DNA of 64,000 nucleotides, taken from the NCBI GenBank assembly GCA_963976875.1, contig CAXBML010000004.1, positions 62,001-126,000 of the forward strand. The letters run 5' to 3'. Shown in pieces: positions 46,270 through 54,895 of this stretch; position 1 is the stretch's first letter, and every line of letters begins with the position of its first letter. This DNA is from Berkiella_A sp963976875 (GTDB lineage: Bacteria; Pseudomonadota; Gammaproteobacteria; Berkiellales; Berkiellaceae). Position numbers and translations under genes: made by a program. A model generated the notes under the pieces. It was not told the origin of the DNA. It saw nothing but the letters and a program-made list of their open reading frames with translations, and did not search any database.

Positions 46270-47943
46270 ATGAGCGAATCAGAAAACGTAAAGCATTTTA
46301 TCGAACACCGTATTGATGCGGACATTGCAAATAACACTTATGACGGCAAAGTGATAACCCGTTTTCCACCTGAGCCAAATGGCTATTTGCATATTGGCCA
46401 CGCCAAATCTATATGTTTAAATTTTGGGCTTGCCGAACAATATAACGGTCATTGTCATCTAAGGTTTGATGACACCAATCCCAGCAAAGAAGACAAAGAA
46501 TATGTTGAGGCGATTCAAACCGATATAAAATGGCTAGGGTTTTCATGGGACTATTTACATTACACGGCAGACTATTTTGATAAATTACATGACTATGCGG
46601 TTCAACTTATCAAAACAGGGCATGCTTATGTTTGTGGGCTCAATGCTGAAGAAATGCGCGAGTATCGCGGTACATTAACAGAACCTGGAACTAACAGCCC
46701 TGATCGAGATCGTGCGATTGAAGATAACTTAAGCCTCTTCCAGCGTATGCGCGATGGTGAATTTGCTGATGGGGAATATGTTCTCAGAGCAAAAATTGAC
46801 ATGGCCTCTGGCAACATTAACATGCGCGATCCAGTTATCTATAGGATTATGAAAATCTCGCATCAACATACACAAGATAAATGGTGTATTTATCCGATGT
46901 ATGATTTTGCTCACTGTTTATCTGATGCTATCGAAAACATTACTCACTCTTTATGCACTCTAGAGTTCCAAGATCACCGCCCATTGTATGAATGGTTTAT
47001 TAATCAGCTAACCCCTGAGCCAAGACCACAACAAATAGAATTCTCCAGGTTAAATTTATCCCATACCGTTACCAGCAAACGTAAATTAAAGAAACTTGTT
47101 GATGAGAATATTGTCACTGGTTGGGATGACCCAAGAATGCCAACCATCATTGGCTTAAGACGCAGAGGCTACCCTCCAGCGGCTATTCGAGAATTTTGTA
47201 AAATGATTGGTATCTCTAAAAGTGACTCGATTATCGACATGAGTGTCTTAGAAGAATGCGTGCGCTCCGACCTCAATAAACATGCCATGCGTGCGATGTG
47301 TGTCTTAGAACCGCTAAAGCTTACTATTGATAATTTACCAGATGATCACTTAGAAATACTGTCCGCCTCTAATCATCCGCAAGATGACAGCTTTGGTAAG
47401 AGAGAGATCCCTTTCACTAAGACTCTATATATCGAGCGTGAAGACTTTATGGAAGAACCGCCTAAAAAATATAAACGCTTGACCATCGACAAAGAAATCA
47501 GATTGCGCAATGGTTATGTCGTGAAATGTAATGAAGCGATCAAAGATCCCAATACAGGCGAAGTCATCGAATTAAAATGCACTTATGACCCAGAGACTTT
47601 AGGCAAAAATCCAGAAGATCGCAAAATCAAAGGCGTTATTCATTGGGTCTCAGCAACACAATCTAAGCAATGCCAAGTGAGAGTATTTGATAGATTATTC
47701 AAAGAAGCCAATCCTGGCGCAACAGATGATTGGGACGCTTTACTGCAAACCTTAAACCCTGATTCTTTAACAACGATAGAAAATTGTTATATTGAGCCTA
47801 ACCTACCGACAATAGCCCCCGAGACTCGCTATCAATTCGAGCGCCTAGGTTATTTTGTCATGGACAGGTTAGACTTTAATCAAGATAATTGGGTCTTTAA
47901 TAAGATTGTAGGCTTAAGGGAAACTTGGGCGAAAGTGGATTAG
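46270..47943 (+). CDS. glnS: Glutaminyl-tRNA synthetase
   Basis: GlnS charges tRNA-Gln with glutamine. The 557-residue class I enzyme has the HIGH motif in PPEPNGYLHIGHAKS, the KMSKS equivalent in HTVTSKRKLKKLVDE, and the glutamine-specific RFDDTNPSKE segment. A C-terminal double beta-barrel anticodon domain (about 340-550) follows. It is a true glutaminyl enzyme rather than a glutamyl one, in keeping with gammaproteobacteria. Confidence 0.97.
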   Translation: MSESENVKHFIEHRIDADIANNTYDGKVITRFPPEPNGYLHIGHAKSICLNFGLAEQYNGHCHLRFDDTNPSKEDKEYVEAIQTDIKWLGFSWDYLHYTADYFDKLHDYAVQLIKTGHAYVCGLNAEEMREYRGTLTEPGTNSPDRDRAIEDNLSLFQRMRDGEFADGEYVLRAKIDMASGNINMRDPVIYRIMKISHQHTQDKWCIYPMYDFAHCLSDAIENITHSLCTLEFQDHRPLYEWFINQLTPEPRPQQIEFSRLNLSHTVTSKRKLKKLVDENIVTGWDDPRMPTIIGLRRRGYPPAAIREFCKMIGISKSDSIIDMSVLEECVRSDLNKHAMRAMCVLEPLKLTIDNLPDDHLEILSASNHPQDDSFGKREIPFTKTLYIEREDFMEEPPKKYKRLTIDKEIRLRNGYVVKCNEAIKDPNTGEVIELKCTYDPETLGKNPEDRKIKGVIHWVSATQSKQCQVRVFDRLFKEANPGATDDWDALLQTLNPDSLTTIENCYIEPNLPTIAPETRYQFERLGYFVMDRLDFNQDNWVFNKIVGLRETWAKVD

Positions 47944-47966
47944 GTTTTATTCTTATTTAAGATATG

Positions 47967-48247
47967 AAAATCCCCCCGTTGCATTCTTGCAGAAAATGCA
48001 ACGCACCCCCTTTGATTCCAAAGGGGGTATAGGGCGCATAGCGCCTGTTCTTTGTCGTTATTTATGTTTGAATTACACTTCTAAAATATAGTATGAAAAT
48101 ATAAATTAATATTTTATATTACGAGTAATTGACTATTTACCTACACAGAACTGGCGCGTAGCGCCTTTGCCCCCTTTGGAATCAAAGGGGGTCGACGATA
48201 CGTTACGCAAGCCTGTAAGGCGCTAGCGTAAGCGGCGGGGGGATTTT
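47967..48247. mobile_element. MITE-like palindromic element with 12-base terminal inverted repeats
   Basis: AAAATCCCCCCG at 47967-47978 is exactly inverted as CGGGGGGATTTT at 48236-48247, and the match continues with two mismatches to 16 bases. Inside, two further arms (48005-48028 and 48169-48192) each contain the self-complementary block CCCCTTTGATTCCAAAGGGG or its reverse, with GGCGC(A/G)TAGCGCC motifs next to them. No coding capacity exists in these 281 bases. It lies between glnS and dtd and may also end both transcripts. A partial copy lies near 54.8 kb. Confidence 0.65.
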
Positions 48248-48255
48248 ATCTAAAA

Positions 48256-48693
48256 CTAACATTCTAATAAAAAAGTCACTGGTCCATTATTAATTAAAAA
48301 AACCTGCATATTAGCGCCAAATTCGCCTGTTTGAATGGTAAGCTCAGATAATTCAAGACGCGAAACCAGTGCCTGATACAACCCCAATGCTCTTTCAGGC
48401 TCAGCAGAAGTACTAAACCCTGCCCGCATACCTTGCCTTGTGTTCGCAGCCAAGGTAAATTGCGAGACAACTAAAATCTCACCCCCAATTTGTTGGACAT
48501 TAAGATTCATCTTATCCTCTTGGTCCTGAAACATCCTATAACCCAAAATGCGCTCAGCCATTCTGGGTATTTTGGCTTCCGTATCGTCTTTTTCAATGCC
48601 TAATAAAACTAACAAACCAGCTTGAATAGAACTGATTTCTTGATTCGCCACACTCACACTGGCTTGGGTGACTCGCTGTAACAGTGCTTTCAC
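48256..48693 (-). CDS. dtd: D-aminoacyl-tRNA deacylase
   Basis: Dtd removes D-amino acids (and glycine) mischarged on tRNA. The 145-residue protein has the family motifs SQFTLAANTRQGMRAGFS and NNGPVTF, the second with the Gly-cis-Pro that rejects L-substrates. It starts 5 bases after the cysS stop, forming a small tRNA-quality unit with cysS. Confidence 0.95.
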   Translation of the reverse strand: MKALLQRVTQASVSVANQEISSIQAGLLVLLGIEKDDTEAKIPRMAERILGYRMFQDQEDKMNLNVQQIGGEILVVSQFTLAANTRQGMRAGFSTSAEPERALGLYQALVSRLELSELTIQTGEFGANMQVFLINNGPVTFLLEC

Positions 48694-48698
48694 GAAAT

Positions 48699-50093
48699 TT
48701 AAACCTTACGCCAAGTAGTACCACCTGCGCCATCTTCAATAACAATACCACTCTCCAATAATTGCGCCCGAACTTGATCTGCTTTCGCCCAATCTTTATT
48801 CGCTCTAGCTGTATTACGCTCTGCTATTAAGCTCTCAATATGAGTGCTATCTACGTTATCAGCCATACCGCCCTTTAGAAAGCTTTCTGGGCTATTGGAT
48901 AAAATACCCAAAATACCAGCCAAACTCACCAAGCTACGACCTAAATCAGCTGCAGTTTTATACTCTTTTTCTTGCTTCGCAATATTAATTTTATTCGCTA
49001 AATCGAATAATACTGCCAAAGCTTGTGGCGTATTAAAATCATCGTTCATCGCCTGATAGAATTTCTCTTGCCATGAATTTTTTTCGATTTTATTTTTATC
49101 AAACTCACCTAAGTCCACATCTTTTAAAGCCGTATACATTCTAGTTAATGCTTGTTTGGCTTGATCTAAGTTTTCCAAAGAATAGTTTACTGGACTTCTA
49201 TAATGACTCGCTATTAGAAAATACCTTATGACTTCAGGCTCGTATTCTTTCAACACTTCTCGAATAGTGAAAAAATTATTGAGTGATTTAGACATTTTTT
49301 CTTTGTTGACCTGCACAAACCCCACATGCATCCAATGATTGACAAATTGTTCTTGGGTTGCACACTCAGACTGGGCCCGCTCATTTTCATGGTGCGGAAA
49401 AATCAAGTCTGAACCACCGCCATGAATGTCAAAGTGATTACCTAAGCAATGAGTCGCCATCGCCGAACATTCTATATGCCATCCCGGACGACCTGGACCC
49501 CAAGGCGACTCCCAGCTAGGCTCATCTTGTTTCGCTTTTTTCCATAATACAAAATCCAAGGGCGAGCGCTTTGATTCTGCCACATTGACTCGAGTGCCTA
49601 CTTGTAAATCATCTAAATTTTTATGCGATAGTTCACCATATTTTTGGTATTGATTCACAGCAAAGTAGACATCACCATTATCACCTTGATAAGCACAATC
49701 ATGATTTTGGATAGCTTGGGTCATATCGATAATTTTATTAATGTAATCTGTCGCTCTTGGCTCCTGATCAGGCCTAGCAACATTTAAACGCGCCTCATCT
49801 TCATGCATGGCTTGAATAAAGCGTTGTGTAAGCTGCTGGTATTCTTCTTGATTTTCATTCGCACGATTAATGATTTTGTCATCAATATCGGTGATATTGC
49901 GCACATAGTTTACGTTCCAGCCACTGGCCCTTAAAAATCGTGTAATCACATCAAAAGCCACAAACACCCTTGCATGCCCAATATGACAATAATCGTATAC
50001 CGTGATGCCACAAACATATAAACTAATTTGGCCGGGGGTTATGGGCTCAAATTTTTCTTTTTTTTGGTTAAACGTATTATAAATTTGTAGCAT
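48699..50093 (-). CDS. cysS: Cysteinyl-tRNA synthetase
   Basis: CysS charges tRNA-Cys. The 464-residue class I enzyme carries the first zinc cysteine and HIGH motif in YVCGITVYDYCHIGHARV, further zinc ligands in WHIECSAMATHCLG and HHENERAQSEC, and the KMSKS motif in KEKMSKSLNNFFT. The helical anticodon domain fills the C terminus. It is divergent from ppiB across 156 bases. Confidence 0.97.
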   Translation of the reverse strand: MLQIYNTFNQKKEKFEPITPGQISLYVCGITVYDYCHIGHARVFVAFDVITRFLRASGWNVNYVRNITDIDDKIINRANENQEEYQQLTQRFIQAMHEDEARLNVARPDQEPRATDYINKIIDMTQAIQNHDCAYQGDNGDVYFAVNQYQKYGELSHKNLDDLQVGTRVNVAESKRSPLDFVLWKKAKQDEPSWESPWGPGRPGWHIECSAMATHCLGNHFDIHGGGSDLIFPHHENERAQSECATQEQFVNHWMHVGFVQVNKEKMSKSLNNFFTIREVLKEYEPEVIRYFLIASHYRSPVNYSLENLDQAKQALTRMYTALKDVDLGEFDKNKIEKNSWQEKFYQAMNDDFNTPQALAVLFDLANKINIAKQEKEYKTAADLGRSLVSLAGILGILSNSPESFLKGGMADNVDSTHIESLIAERNTARANKDWAKADQVRAQLLESGIVIEDGAGGTTWRKV

Positions 50094-50255
50094 AACAATG
50101 ATCCTAAAATAACGATCTTAATAATAACTCACCAAAAAATGGTCAGTTAGATAAATATAGCCAGAAAACTTTAAAAATATCGCTGAAATCTGGCGAGCTA
50201 GAAGCCAACATGATACCCTACCCGCTCCTTTATTGCTTTAAGAAGAAGATTGAAC

Positions 50256-50756
50256 ATGATTGTACTTCATACAAATTTTGGTGCAATACATCTTGAGATG
50301 TTTGCCGACAAAGCCCCCAATACCGTTAAAAATTTCACAGACTACGTTGAGCAGTCTTTTTATGAAAATACGATTTTTCATCGTGTGATCCCTGGGTTTA
50401 TGATCCAAGGTGGTGGATTTGGCCCTGATATGGCTGAAAAAACAAGTTTTGATCCAATTCAAAACGAAGCCAATAATGGTGTTAGCAATGCCAGAGGCAC
50501 AATTGCCATGGCTAGAACGAATGACCCACATTCAGCCTCTGCGCAATTTTTCATTAACTTGAACGACAATGCTTTCCTAGATCATAAATCTGAGTCTATA
50601 GAAGGCTGGGGATACTGTGCATTTGGTCAAGTTACAGAAGGCATGGATATTGTTGATAAAATCGCCCAAGTCAAAACTGGCTCTAAAGGCTATCATGACG
50701 ATGTACCTGTAGAAGATGTCATTATTGAAAAAGTTGAAATAGTTGAAACAGCATAA
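50256..50756 (+). CDS. ppiB: Cyclophilin-type peptidyl-prolyl isomerase
   Basis: PpiB speeds cis-trans isomerisation of proline bonds in the cytoplasm. The 166-residue protein has the cyclophilin core FHRVIPGFMIQGG, the substrate-binding MARTNDPHSASAQFFIN and WGYCAFGQV. I choose ATG at 50256 (MIVLHTNFGAI) since it matches family starts; a TTG two codons earlier is possible. An AGAAGAAG purine run precedes it. lpxH begins inside its last codons. Confidence 0.95.
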   Translation: MIVLHTNFGAIHLEMFADKAPNTVKNFTDYVEQSFYENTIFHRVIPGFMIQGGGFGPDMAEKTSFDPIQNEANNGVSNARGTIAMARTNDPHSASAQFFINLNDNAFLDHKSESIEGWGYCAFGQVTEGMDIVDKIAQVKTGSKGYHDDVPVEDVIIEKVEIVETA

Positions 50757-51501
50757 TCTCAGTTTTTTCATTTCAGATATACATCTGACCCCGCAGAAAC
50801 CTTCGCTTTGTGCATTATTTGAAAGTTTTATTTCAGTCAATGCCTACAAAGCGGAGGCTTTGTATATTTTGGGGGATTTGTTTGATGTTTGGTTAGGTGA
50901 TGATTTAATCTCTGACTTTGAGTCCCATATCGCGAGCTTGTTAAGAGAACTCAAGCAAAGTGGTGTCAAGACCTATTTGGTACCGGGTAATAGAGATTTT
51001 TTATTTGGGCAAAAATTCGCTCAATTAGCGGATATTACATTACTGCCAGACCCTACCCCTATCCAACTTTATCAAAAATCTTGCCTTTTGTGCCATGGTG
51101 ATGAGCTCTGTACAGAAGACGGACTTTATCAATATTTCCGTAAGTTTGTACAAAGTCCCATCAGTAAATATATATTTTTAAAATTACCCAAAAAGTATCG
51201 CCAAAATATCGCCAATAAATTAAGAGCCAACAGCAAAAACTATCAGAAGAATCAACCGCTCTCAAAATTAGATGTAACAGAGGCGGGTGTACAACAAAGC
51301 ATCAAGCGCCACCCCGCTGAGATCATAATTCATGGTCATGTGCATAGAGCGAAACATGCTCTACACACAGTCTCAAATAAAACAGTCAATAGATATGTAT
51401 TAGGTACGTGGCATAAAACAGGCAGTGTGATTAGTGTCACCTCAAATCCATTTGAGGTAGAACATCATATTTTCTCTGAAGGCGTTTCACTGATTAGTTA
51501 A
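50743..51501 (+). CDS. lpxH: UDP-2,3-diacylglucosamine diphosphatase
   Basis: LpxH cleaves UDP-2,3-diacylglucosamine to lipid X in lipid A synthesis. The 252-residue calcineurin-like phosphoesterase has the metal motifs SDIHL, GDLFDVWLGDD, PGNRDF, CHGDELCTED and HGHVHRAKH. It begins at TTG and overlaps the ppiB end by 14 bases, so it is probably translated by coupling. The ppiB-lpxH order is the same as in E. coli and other gammaproteobacteria. It ends 5 bases from the convergent RhoGEF gene. Confidence 0.93.
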   Translation: MKQHNLSFFISDIHLTPQKPSLCALFESFISVNAYKAEALYILGDLFDVWLGDDLISDFESHIASLLRELKQSGVKTYLVPGNRDFLFGQKFAQLADITLLPDPTPIQLYQKSCLLCHGDELCTEDGLYQYFRKFVQSPISKYIFLKLPKKYRQNIANKLRANSKNYQKNQPLSKLDVTEAGVQQSIKRHPAEIIIHGHVHRAKHALHTVSNKTVNRYVLGTWHKTGSVISVTSNPFEVEHHIFSEGVSLIS

Positions 51502-51506
51502 TTGTT

Positions 51507-54149
51507 CTAATTCTTACCGGGCCTTCGATGAGCGCCAATTTTTGCCTCTTGCTCCTCCCTAGGCGCCCTATTATCTTTTTTATCACTCGCGACCCATTTT
51601 TCTTTCGCATAAGTAAGCGGGGCTTTTTGTGAAGAGACGCCCTTAGACTGCGGAGCAACACCAAGTAGCTTCCTTTGTGGCTTGGGCGAAGTTGGCAGTG
51701 GCGGAGGTGTTCTGTTCGCAGAAACTGTTCTGGGAGGCGGAGTAGGCGGCGCAGTGTCTCTTCTTCTGGGAGTAGGAGTCGTTTGTTCCCTCTTAGCTTG
51801 CTCAAGTAAACTCGACAACCCTGATGTACTTGCTCTCACCCTTTGTTGTTGTACTCCAACATTGGGCATTGGCGTTGGGATAGAACTGGCTGTTGTTTTC
51901 GCTAATGCAGTAAAAAAGATCTTTCCAGATGCAGAAAGATTATCCTTCAACCATTCATTATCAGCAGAAGACAGTGTTTCTCCGGATTTAATCTTTTCTG
52001 CTAAATCAGTTATTTTTTGTTGCGCTGCTTCTTGGGCTTCTTGTGCTGCCTTTGTACCATCAAGCGCTTCTATTTTTTCAACCATTTCGCCATAACGACT
52101 TTTACCTGAACGAATACGACTACGTGTCTCCAAATTAAGAACACCATTAAATTTTTCCGCCTTTTTACTGGTCTCATATGCCACTTGCGCCATACCAACA
52201 GCTTGGGCATAGTTAATTTGTCCTCCATCCTTTGCTTGCACTTCACACATTGAACGTATCGCTCTTAAGACGTCTACTTTATCATCTTTACCTTTTGTTT
52301 CTAAACGAGAAATCTCATTATTAAGTAACTCTAAAATACCCTCATTAGATACCTTTATTGCTTTTTGAGTTAAAGATTCAATCAGTGCAATGTTCTTAGA
52401 ATATTCTGCTGTTCTTTCAGAATGGTTTCTTTCCAGACTAGCGATAGCCGCTTGTGCCTCAGCAATATCTTTTTTTGCTTGTGTAATTATATTCTGATCA
52501 GGCGTCTCTTTCTGTTCTTCACTCAGGATTTGTGATTCCCATCCCTCAATCTGAACAGTATTGTTTTTAATGTTTTCTAACTGATATAGCATATCCTCCT
52601 CTACTGGAATATTCGCCTTTTGCATTACAGTCATTTGCGCCTGTAACGCTTGTAAAGCTTCAGGGCCTGATAACTTGAGGTTGGAAATTTTTTCTTGAAT
52701 GTCTTCTGTTTCAAGTACTTCATAGTCTTTAGAACAAATATTTTCTAGCAAACTTTGAATATCATCCTGATTTTGTTTGCCACTTTCAAATTTCTTCAAT
52801 TCATCCTTAAGCTTACTTTTAGCGACACTAACATCATGTAATCTTTTTTGTTCATTTACGCCATCAGCAACTTTTTTAGCTGTATTCAACAAAGAGTGCA
52901 TTCCGTTACTGACAAGCTCCTGCGGTGCGTTTTTCACTTTCACCTTATCTATTTCTGTCGTTTTTTTAGACTGCTTGATTAATTCTTCAGTTAACAATTT
53001 ATACCGCATCCCTCTTTGTATCGGCTCCATCAGAATAGCGTCAAGCGTTAAGCTATTTAGGCCGGATTTACTCAGCGCTGAATTTACTTTTACGGGGTAT
53101 TCTTTTCCGCCCGCCGCTTTTGTATAACTTGAATATTTTTCTTCTAATGCTTCCAGCTTTTGTCCAATATATTCGAAACTGGGTGTTGTTGAGTTTAATG
53201 CCTCTGTTAACGCTTTTTGGGCTGTACGTAAGTCTTTGAGTATTTCAATTATTTCCTGAAATTCTGCTTTGGATGTAAAACCTTTTAACTTTTTATCAGA
53301 CAGTTTGTCATAAGCTGCTTCAATTGCAGAAATCGCCCTATCATCTATGAAATCTAGCTTAGCGACATAGCTATTTTCTGTCGTCACCATCTCTTTAAAC
53401 ACATGGAATGCCCCACCTTTAAGTCCCAGGTGATCGCAGGCCTGTTCAATTGGTGTTTTATTTTTAGGTGCTGATTGTATTTGTACATTAGGGGATGCAT
53501 CAAGGCCAACTGATGTCGCAGACGTAGAGGGTGGCGGCGGTGGTGGTCTTCTCGGTGGAGAAGATGGAGTCACAAGCGTAGGAGGAGGAACAGCTGTGCC
53601 ACGTGCCTTTATCGCAGAAACTATAGTATCTGCTTCTGCTCTTCTTTTAGCCGCTCCGCCTTCACTTGCTCTTCTTAAAATCTTACCATCATCTGTTGTA
53701 CGCATTCGAGGCGGTCGTTTAGGGGGGGTGGATGCCCCGCCAGGAGGAGGCTGTGGTTTCCGAGAAGGCGGTCGAGATGGTCCAGGAGGTAATGATCGTT
53801 TAGCCGCTGTAGGTGGCTTGGACCCTTCTAGCCCTATTGTCTGTGTTGACGTTAAATCCAACCCCACTTGCGATTGGAGAAAAATCTTTTCGGTTTTACT
53901 TGCCTTCTCACGCAATAATTCTATTTCGGCAGAGGTCAGTTCTTCTTTTCTCGCAGCCTTAAGTAGTAAATCATTAATATTATGCTTTTCAGCAATGTCT
54001 GCTCTTGCTGTAGACATAGCATCCATTGCTTGAGTCTCATGTGTTTTTGTTACAGACGGGGATCTAGAGCGCGTTCTTAATTTAGCCGCTAAAAAAGAGT
54101 TTCTAAGAATTGCTCTTCTATGTTGATGATTTTTAGATCTGACAACCAT
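51507..54149 (-). CDS. Large protein with a Dbl-homology (RhoGEF) domain and proline-rich arms, likely effector
   Basis: In eukaryotes DH domains swap GDP for GTP on Rho GTPases. This 880-residue protein shows the three conserved regions: FKEMVTTENSYVAKLDFI (251-268, with E258 and Y261, as in CR1), a middle with ILKDLRTAQKAL and LEEKYSSYTKA, and LDAILMEPIQRGMRYKLLTEEL (about 369-390, Q378/R379, the CR3 PxQRxxRYxLLL pattern). No PH domain follows; instead a long helical, coiled-coil region runs to about 740. Proline-rich arms flank the core (about 110-150, 190-215 and 790-845) with SH3-type sites such as TPPPR and PPPLPTSP. A short motif is repeated at both sides (ELTSAEIELLREKASKTEKIF near 70; TLSSADNEWLKDNLSASGKIFF near 740). 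A basic start (MVVRSKNHQHRR) shows no signal peptide. Confidence 0.75.
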   Translation of the reverse strand: MVVRSKNHQHRRAILRNSFLAAKLRTRSRSPSVTKTHETQAMDAMSTARADIAEKHNINDLLLKAARKEELTSAEIELLREKASKTEKIFLQSQVGLDLTSTQTIGLEGSKPPTAAKRSLPPGPSRPPSRKPQPPPGGASTPPKRPPRMRTTDDGKILRRASEGGAAKRRAEADTIVSAIKARGTAVPPPTLVTPSSPPRRPPPPPPSTSATSVGLDASPNVQIQSAPKNKTPIEQACDHLGLKGGAFHVFKEMVTTENSYVAKLDFIDDRAISAIEAAYDKLSDKKLKGFTSKAEFQEIIEILKDLRTAQKALTEALNSTTPSFEYIGQKLEALEEKYSSYTKAAGGKEYPVKVNSALSKSGLNSLTLDAILMEPIQRGMRYKLLTEELIKQSKKTTEIDKVKVKNAPQELVSNGMHSLLNTAKKVADGVNEQKRLHDVSVAKSKLKDELKKFESGKQNQDDIQSLLENICSKDYEVLETEDIQEKISNLKLSGPEALQALQAQMTVMQKANIPVEEDMLYQLENIKNNTVQIEGWESQILSEEQKETPDQNIITQAKKDIAEAQAAIASLERNHSERTAEYSKNIALIESLTQKAIKVSNEGILELLNNEISRLETKGKDDKVDVLRAIRSMCEVQAKDGGQINYAQAVGMAQVAYETSKKAEKFNGVLNLETRSRIRSGKSRYGEMVEKIEALDGTKAAQEAQEAAQQKITDLAEKIKSGETLSSADNEWLKDNLSASGKIFFTALAKTTASSIPTPMPNVGVQQQRVRASTSGLSSLLEQAKREQTTPTPRRRDTAPPTPPPRTVSANRTPPPLPTSPKPQRKLLGVAPQSKGVSSQKAPLTYAKEKWVASDKKDNRAPREEQEAKIGAHRRPGKN

Positions 54150-54337
54150 TAGCCCAACTATTGTATTTCATTTACCACACACAGTTATATGACTAACAAC
54201 TTAGATGAAAAGTTCCTACTTTGAATAGCTGTAAGATTTGTCCAGCCACAAGGACAATGAGAATGAAATGTGTATATAATACAGATAGTTATCTCGAGAC
54301 TAGACAGAAAAAGCGAGGATTAAATAGCAGGTAATAC

Positions 54338-54364
54338 AAATAAAGCGGCTTAACCGCTTTATTT
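54338..54364. terminator. Strong stem-loop terminator
   Basis: AAATAAAGCGG pairs with CCGCTTTATTT around CTTAA, a near-perfect 11-base stem with T-rich flanks in both directions. It is 38 bases after the stop of the minus-strand gene at 54402. Confidence 0.8.
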
Positions 54365-54401
54365 TTAAATAATTTAGTGTGCATACAATAAAAAGGTTGG
54401 T

Positions 54402-54695
54402 TTAACCTGCAGTAGGTAATTCCAGCTGAATCACTCTTTTATCTTCTTGGGGCTTTGCGTCCTTTTTATTGACTTGTTGCTTTGTGGGCGCTTGCTTACC
54501 CGCAATCTTTACAGCCTCAGAACTAGAATTAGAAAAATAATTAACCAACAAGCCACCAACGAGGCCTAAAATCATCCAAAATATGGCCTGCTTAAGCTTG
54601 CTAGGTAAACGTTTAACTTTAGCATTAGATTGAGTGCGTGGTGATTTCCGCTGCTGCCTGGTAGAATAATCTTGTTGCATTTTATAGTTTTCCAT
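54402..54695 (-). CDS. Small single-pass membrane protein, unknown function
   Basis: The 97-residue protein has a basic cytoplasmic N terminus, one membrane helix (about 37-55, FWMILGLVGGLLVNYF) and a lysine- and glutamine-rich outer part ending in LELPTAG. This bitopic N-in layout recalls division proteins such as FtsN or small SPOR-less relatives, but nothing specific is conserved to my eye. Confidence 0.65.
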   Translation of the reverse strand: MENYKMQQDYSTRQQRKSPRTQSNAKVKRLPSKLKQAIFWMILGLVGGLLVNYFSNSSSEAVKIAGKQAPTKQQVNKKDAKPQEDKRVIQLELPTAG

Positions 54696-54822
54696 CTTGG
54701 CCCTTTCGCCTTATAGTTTCTGTCATTTTAACAGCAAAAGTCGATATCTAGTCAACAAATATACTAAAATTCTGTCTTTGGTTGCTTGGACCAGCAAACC
54801 ATTTTCAGTAGGTAGGCGCAAC

Positions 54823-54864
54823 CCAATTTGGAATCAAAGGGGGTGCATGGCGCTTTGCGCCTCA
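54823..54864. repeat. Partial copy of the palindromic repeat seen at 48 kb
   Basis: CAATTTGGAATCAAAGGGGGTGC and the adjoining GGCGCTTTGCGCC match the inner arm of the element at 47967-48247 (48169-48192 and its GGCGC-GCGCC neighbour). The terminal AAAATCCCCCCG repeats are absent, so this is a fragment. It lies in the gap between two minus-strand genes. Confidence 0.6.
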
Positions 54865-54895
54865 TAAGTTTGGTTAGGGCTGGTTATGGATAATT

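Noticed and set aside
51740..51840. Possible WH2 motif (SSLLEQAK) near the C terminus of the RhoGEF protein
   Set aside because: The LLEQ start matches but the G-x-x-L-K-K-V part is missing; it is more likely a short helix before the proline-rich arm.
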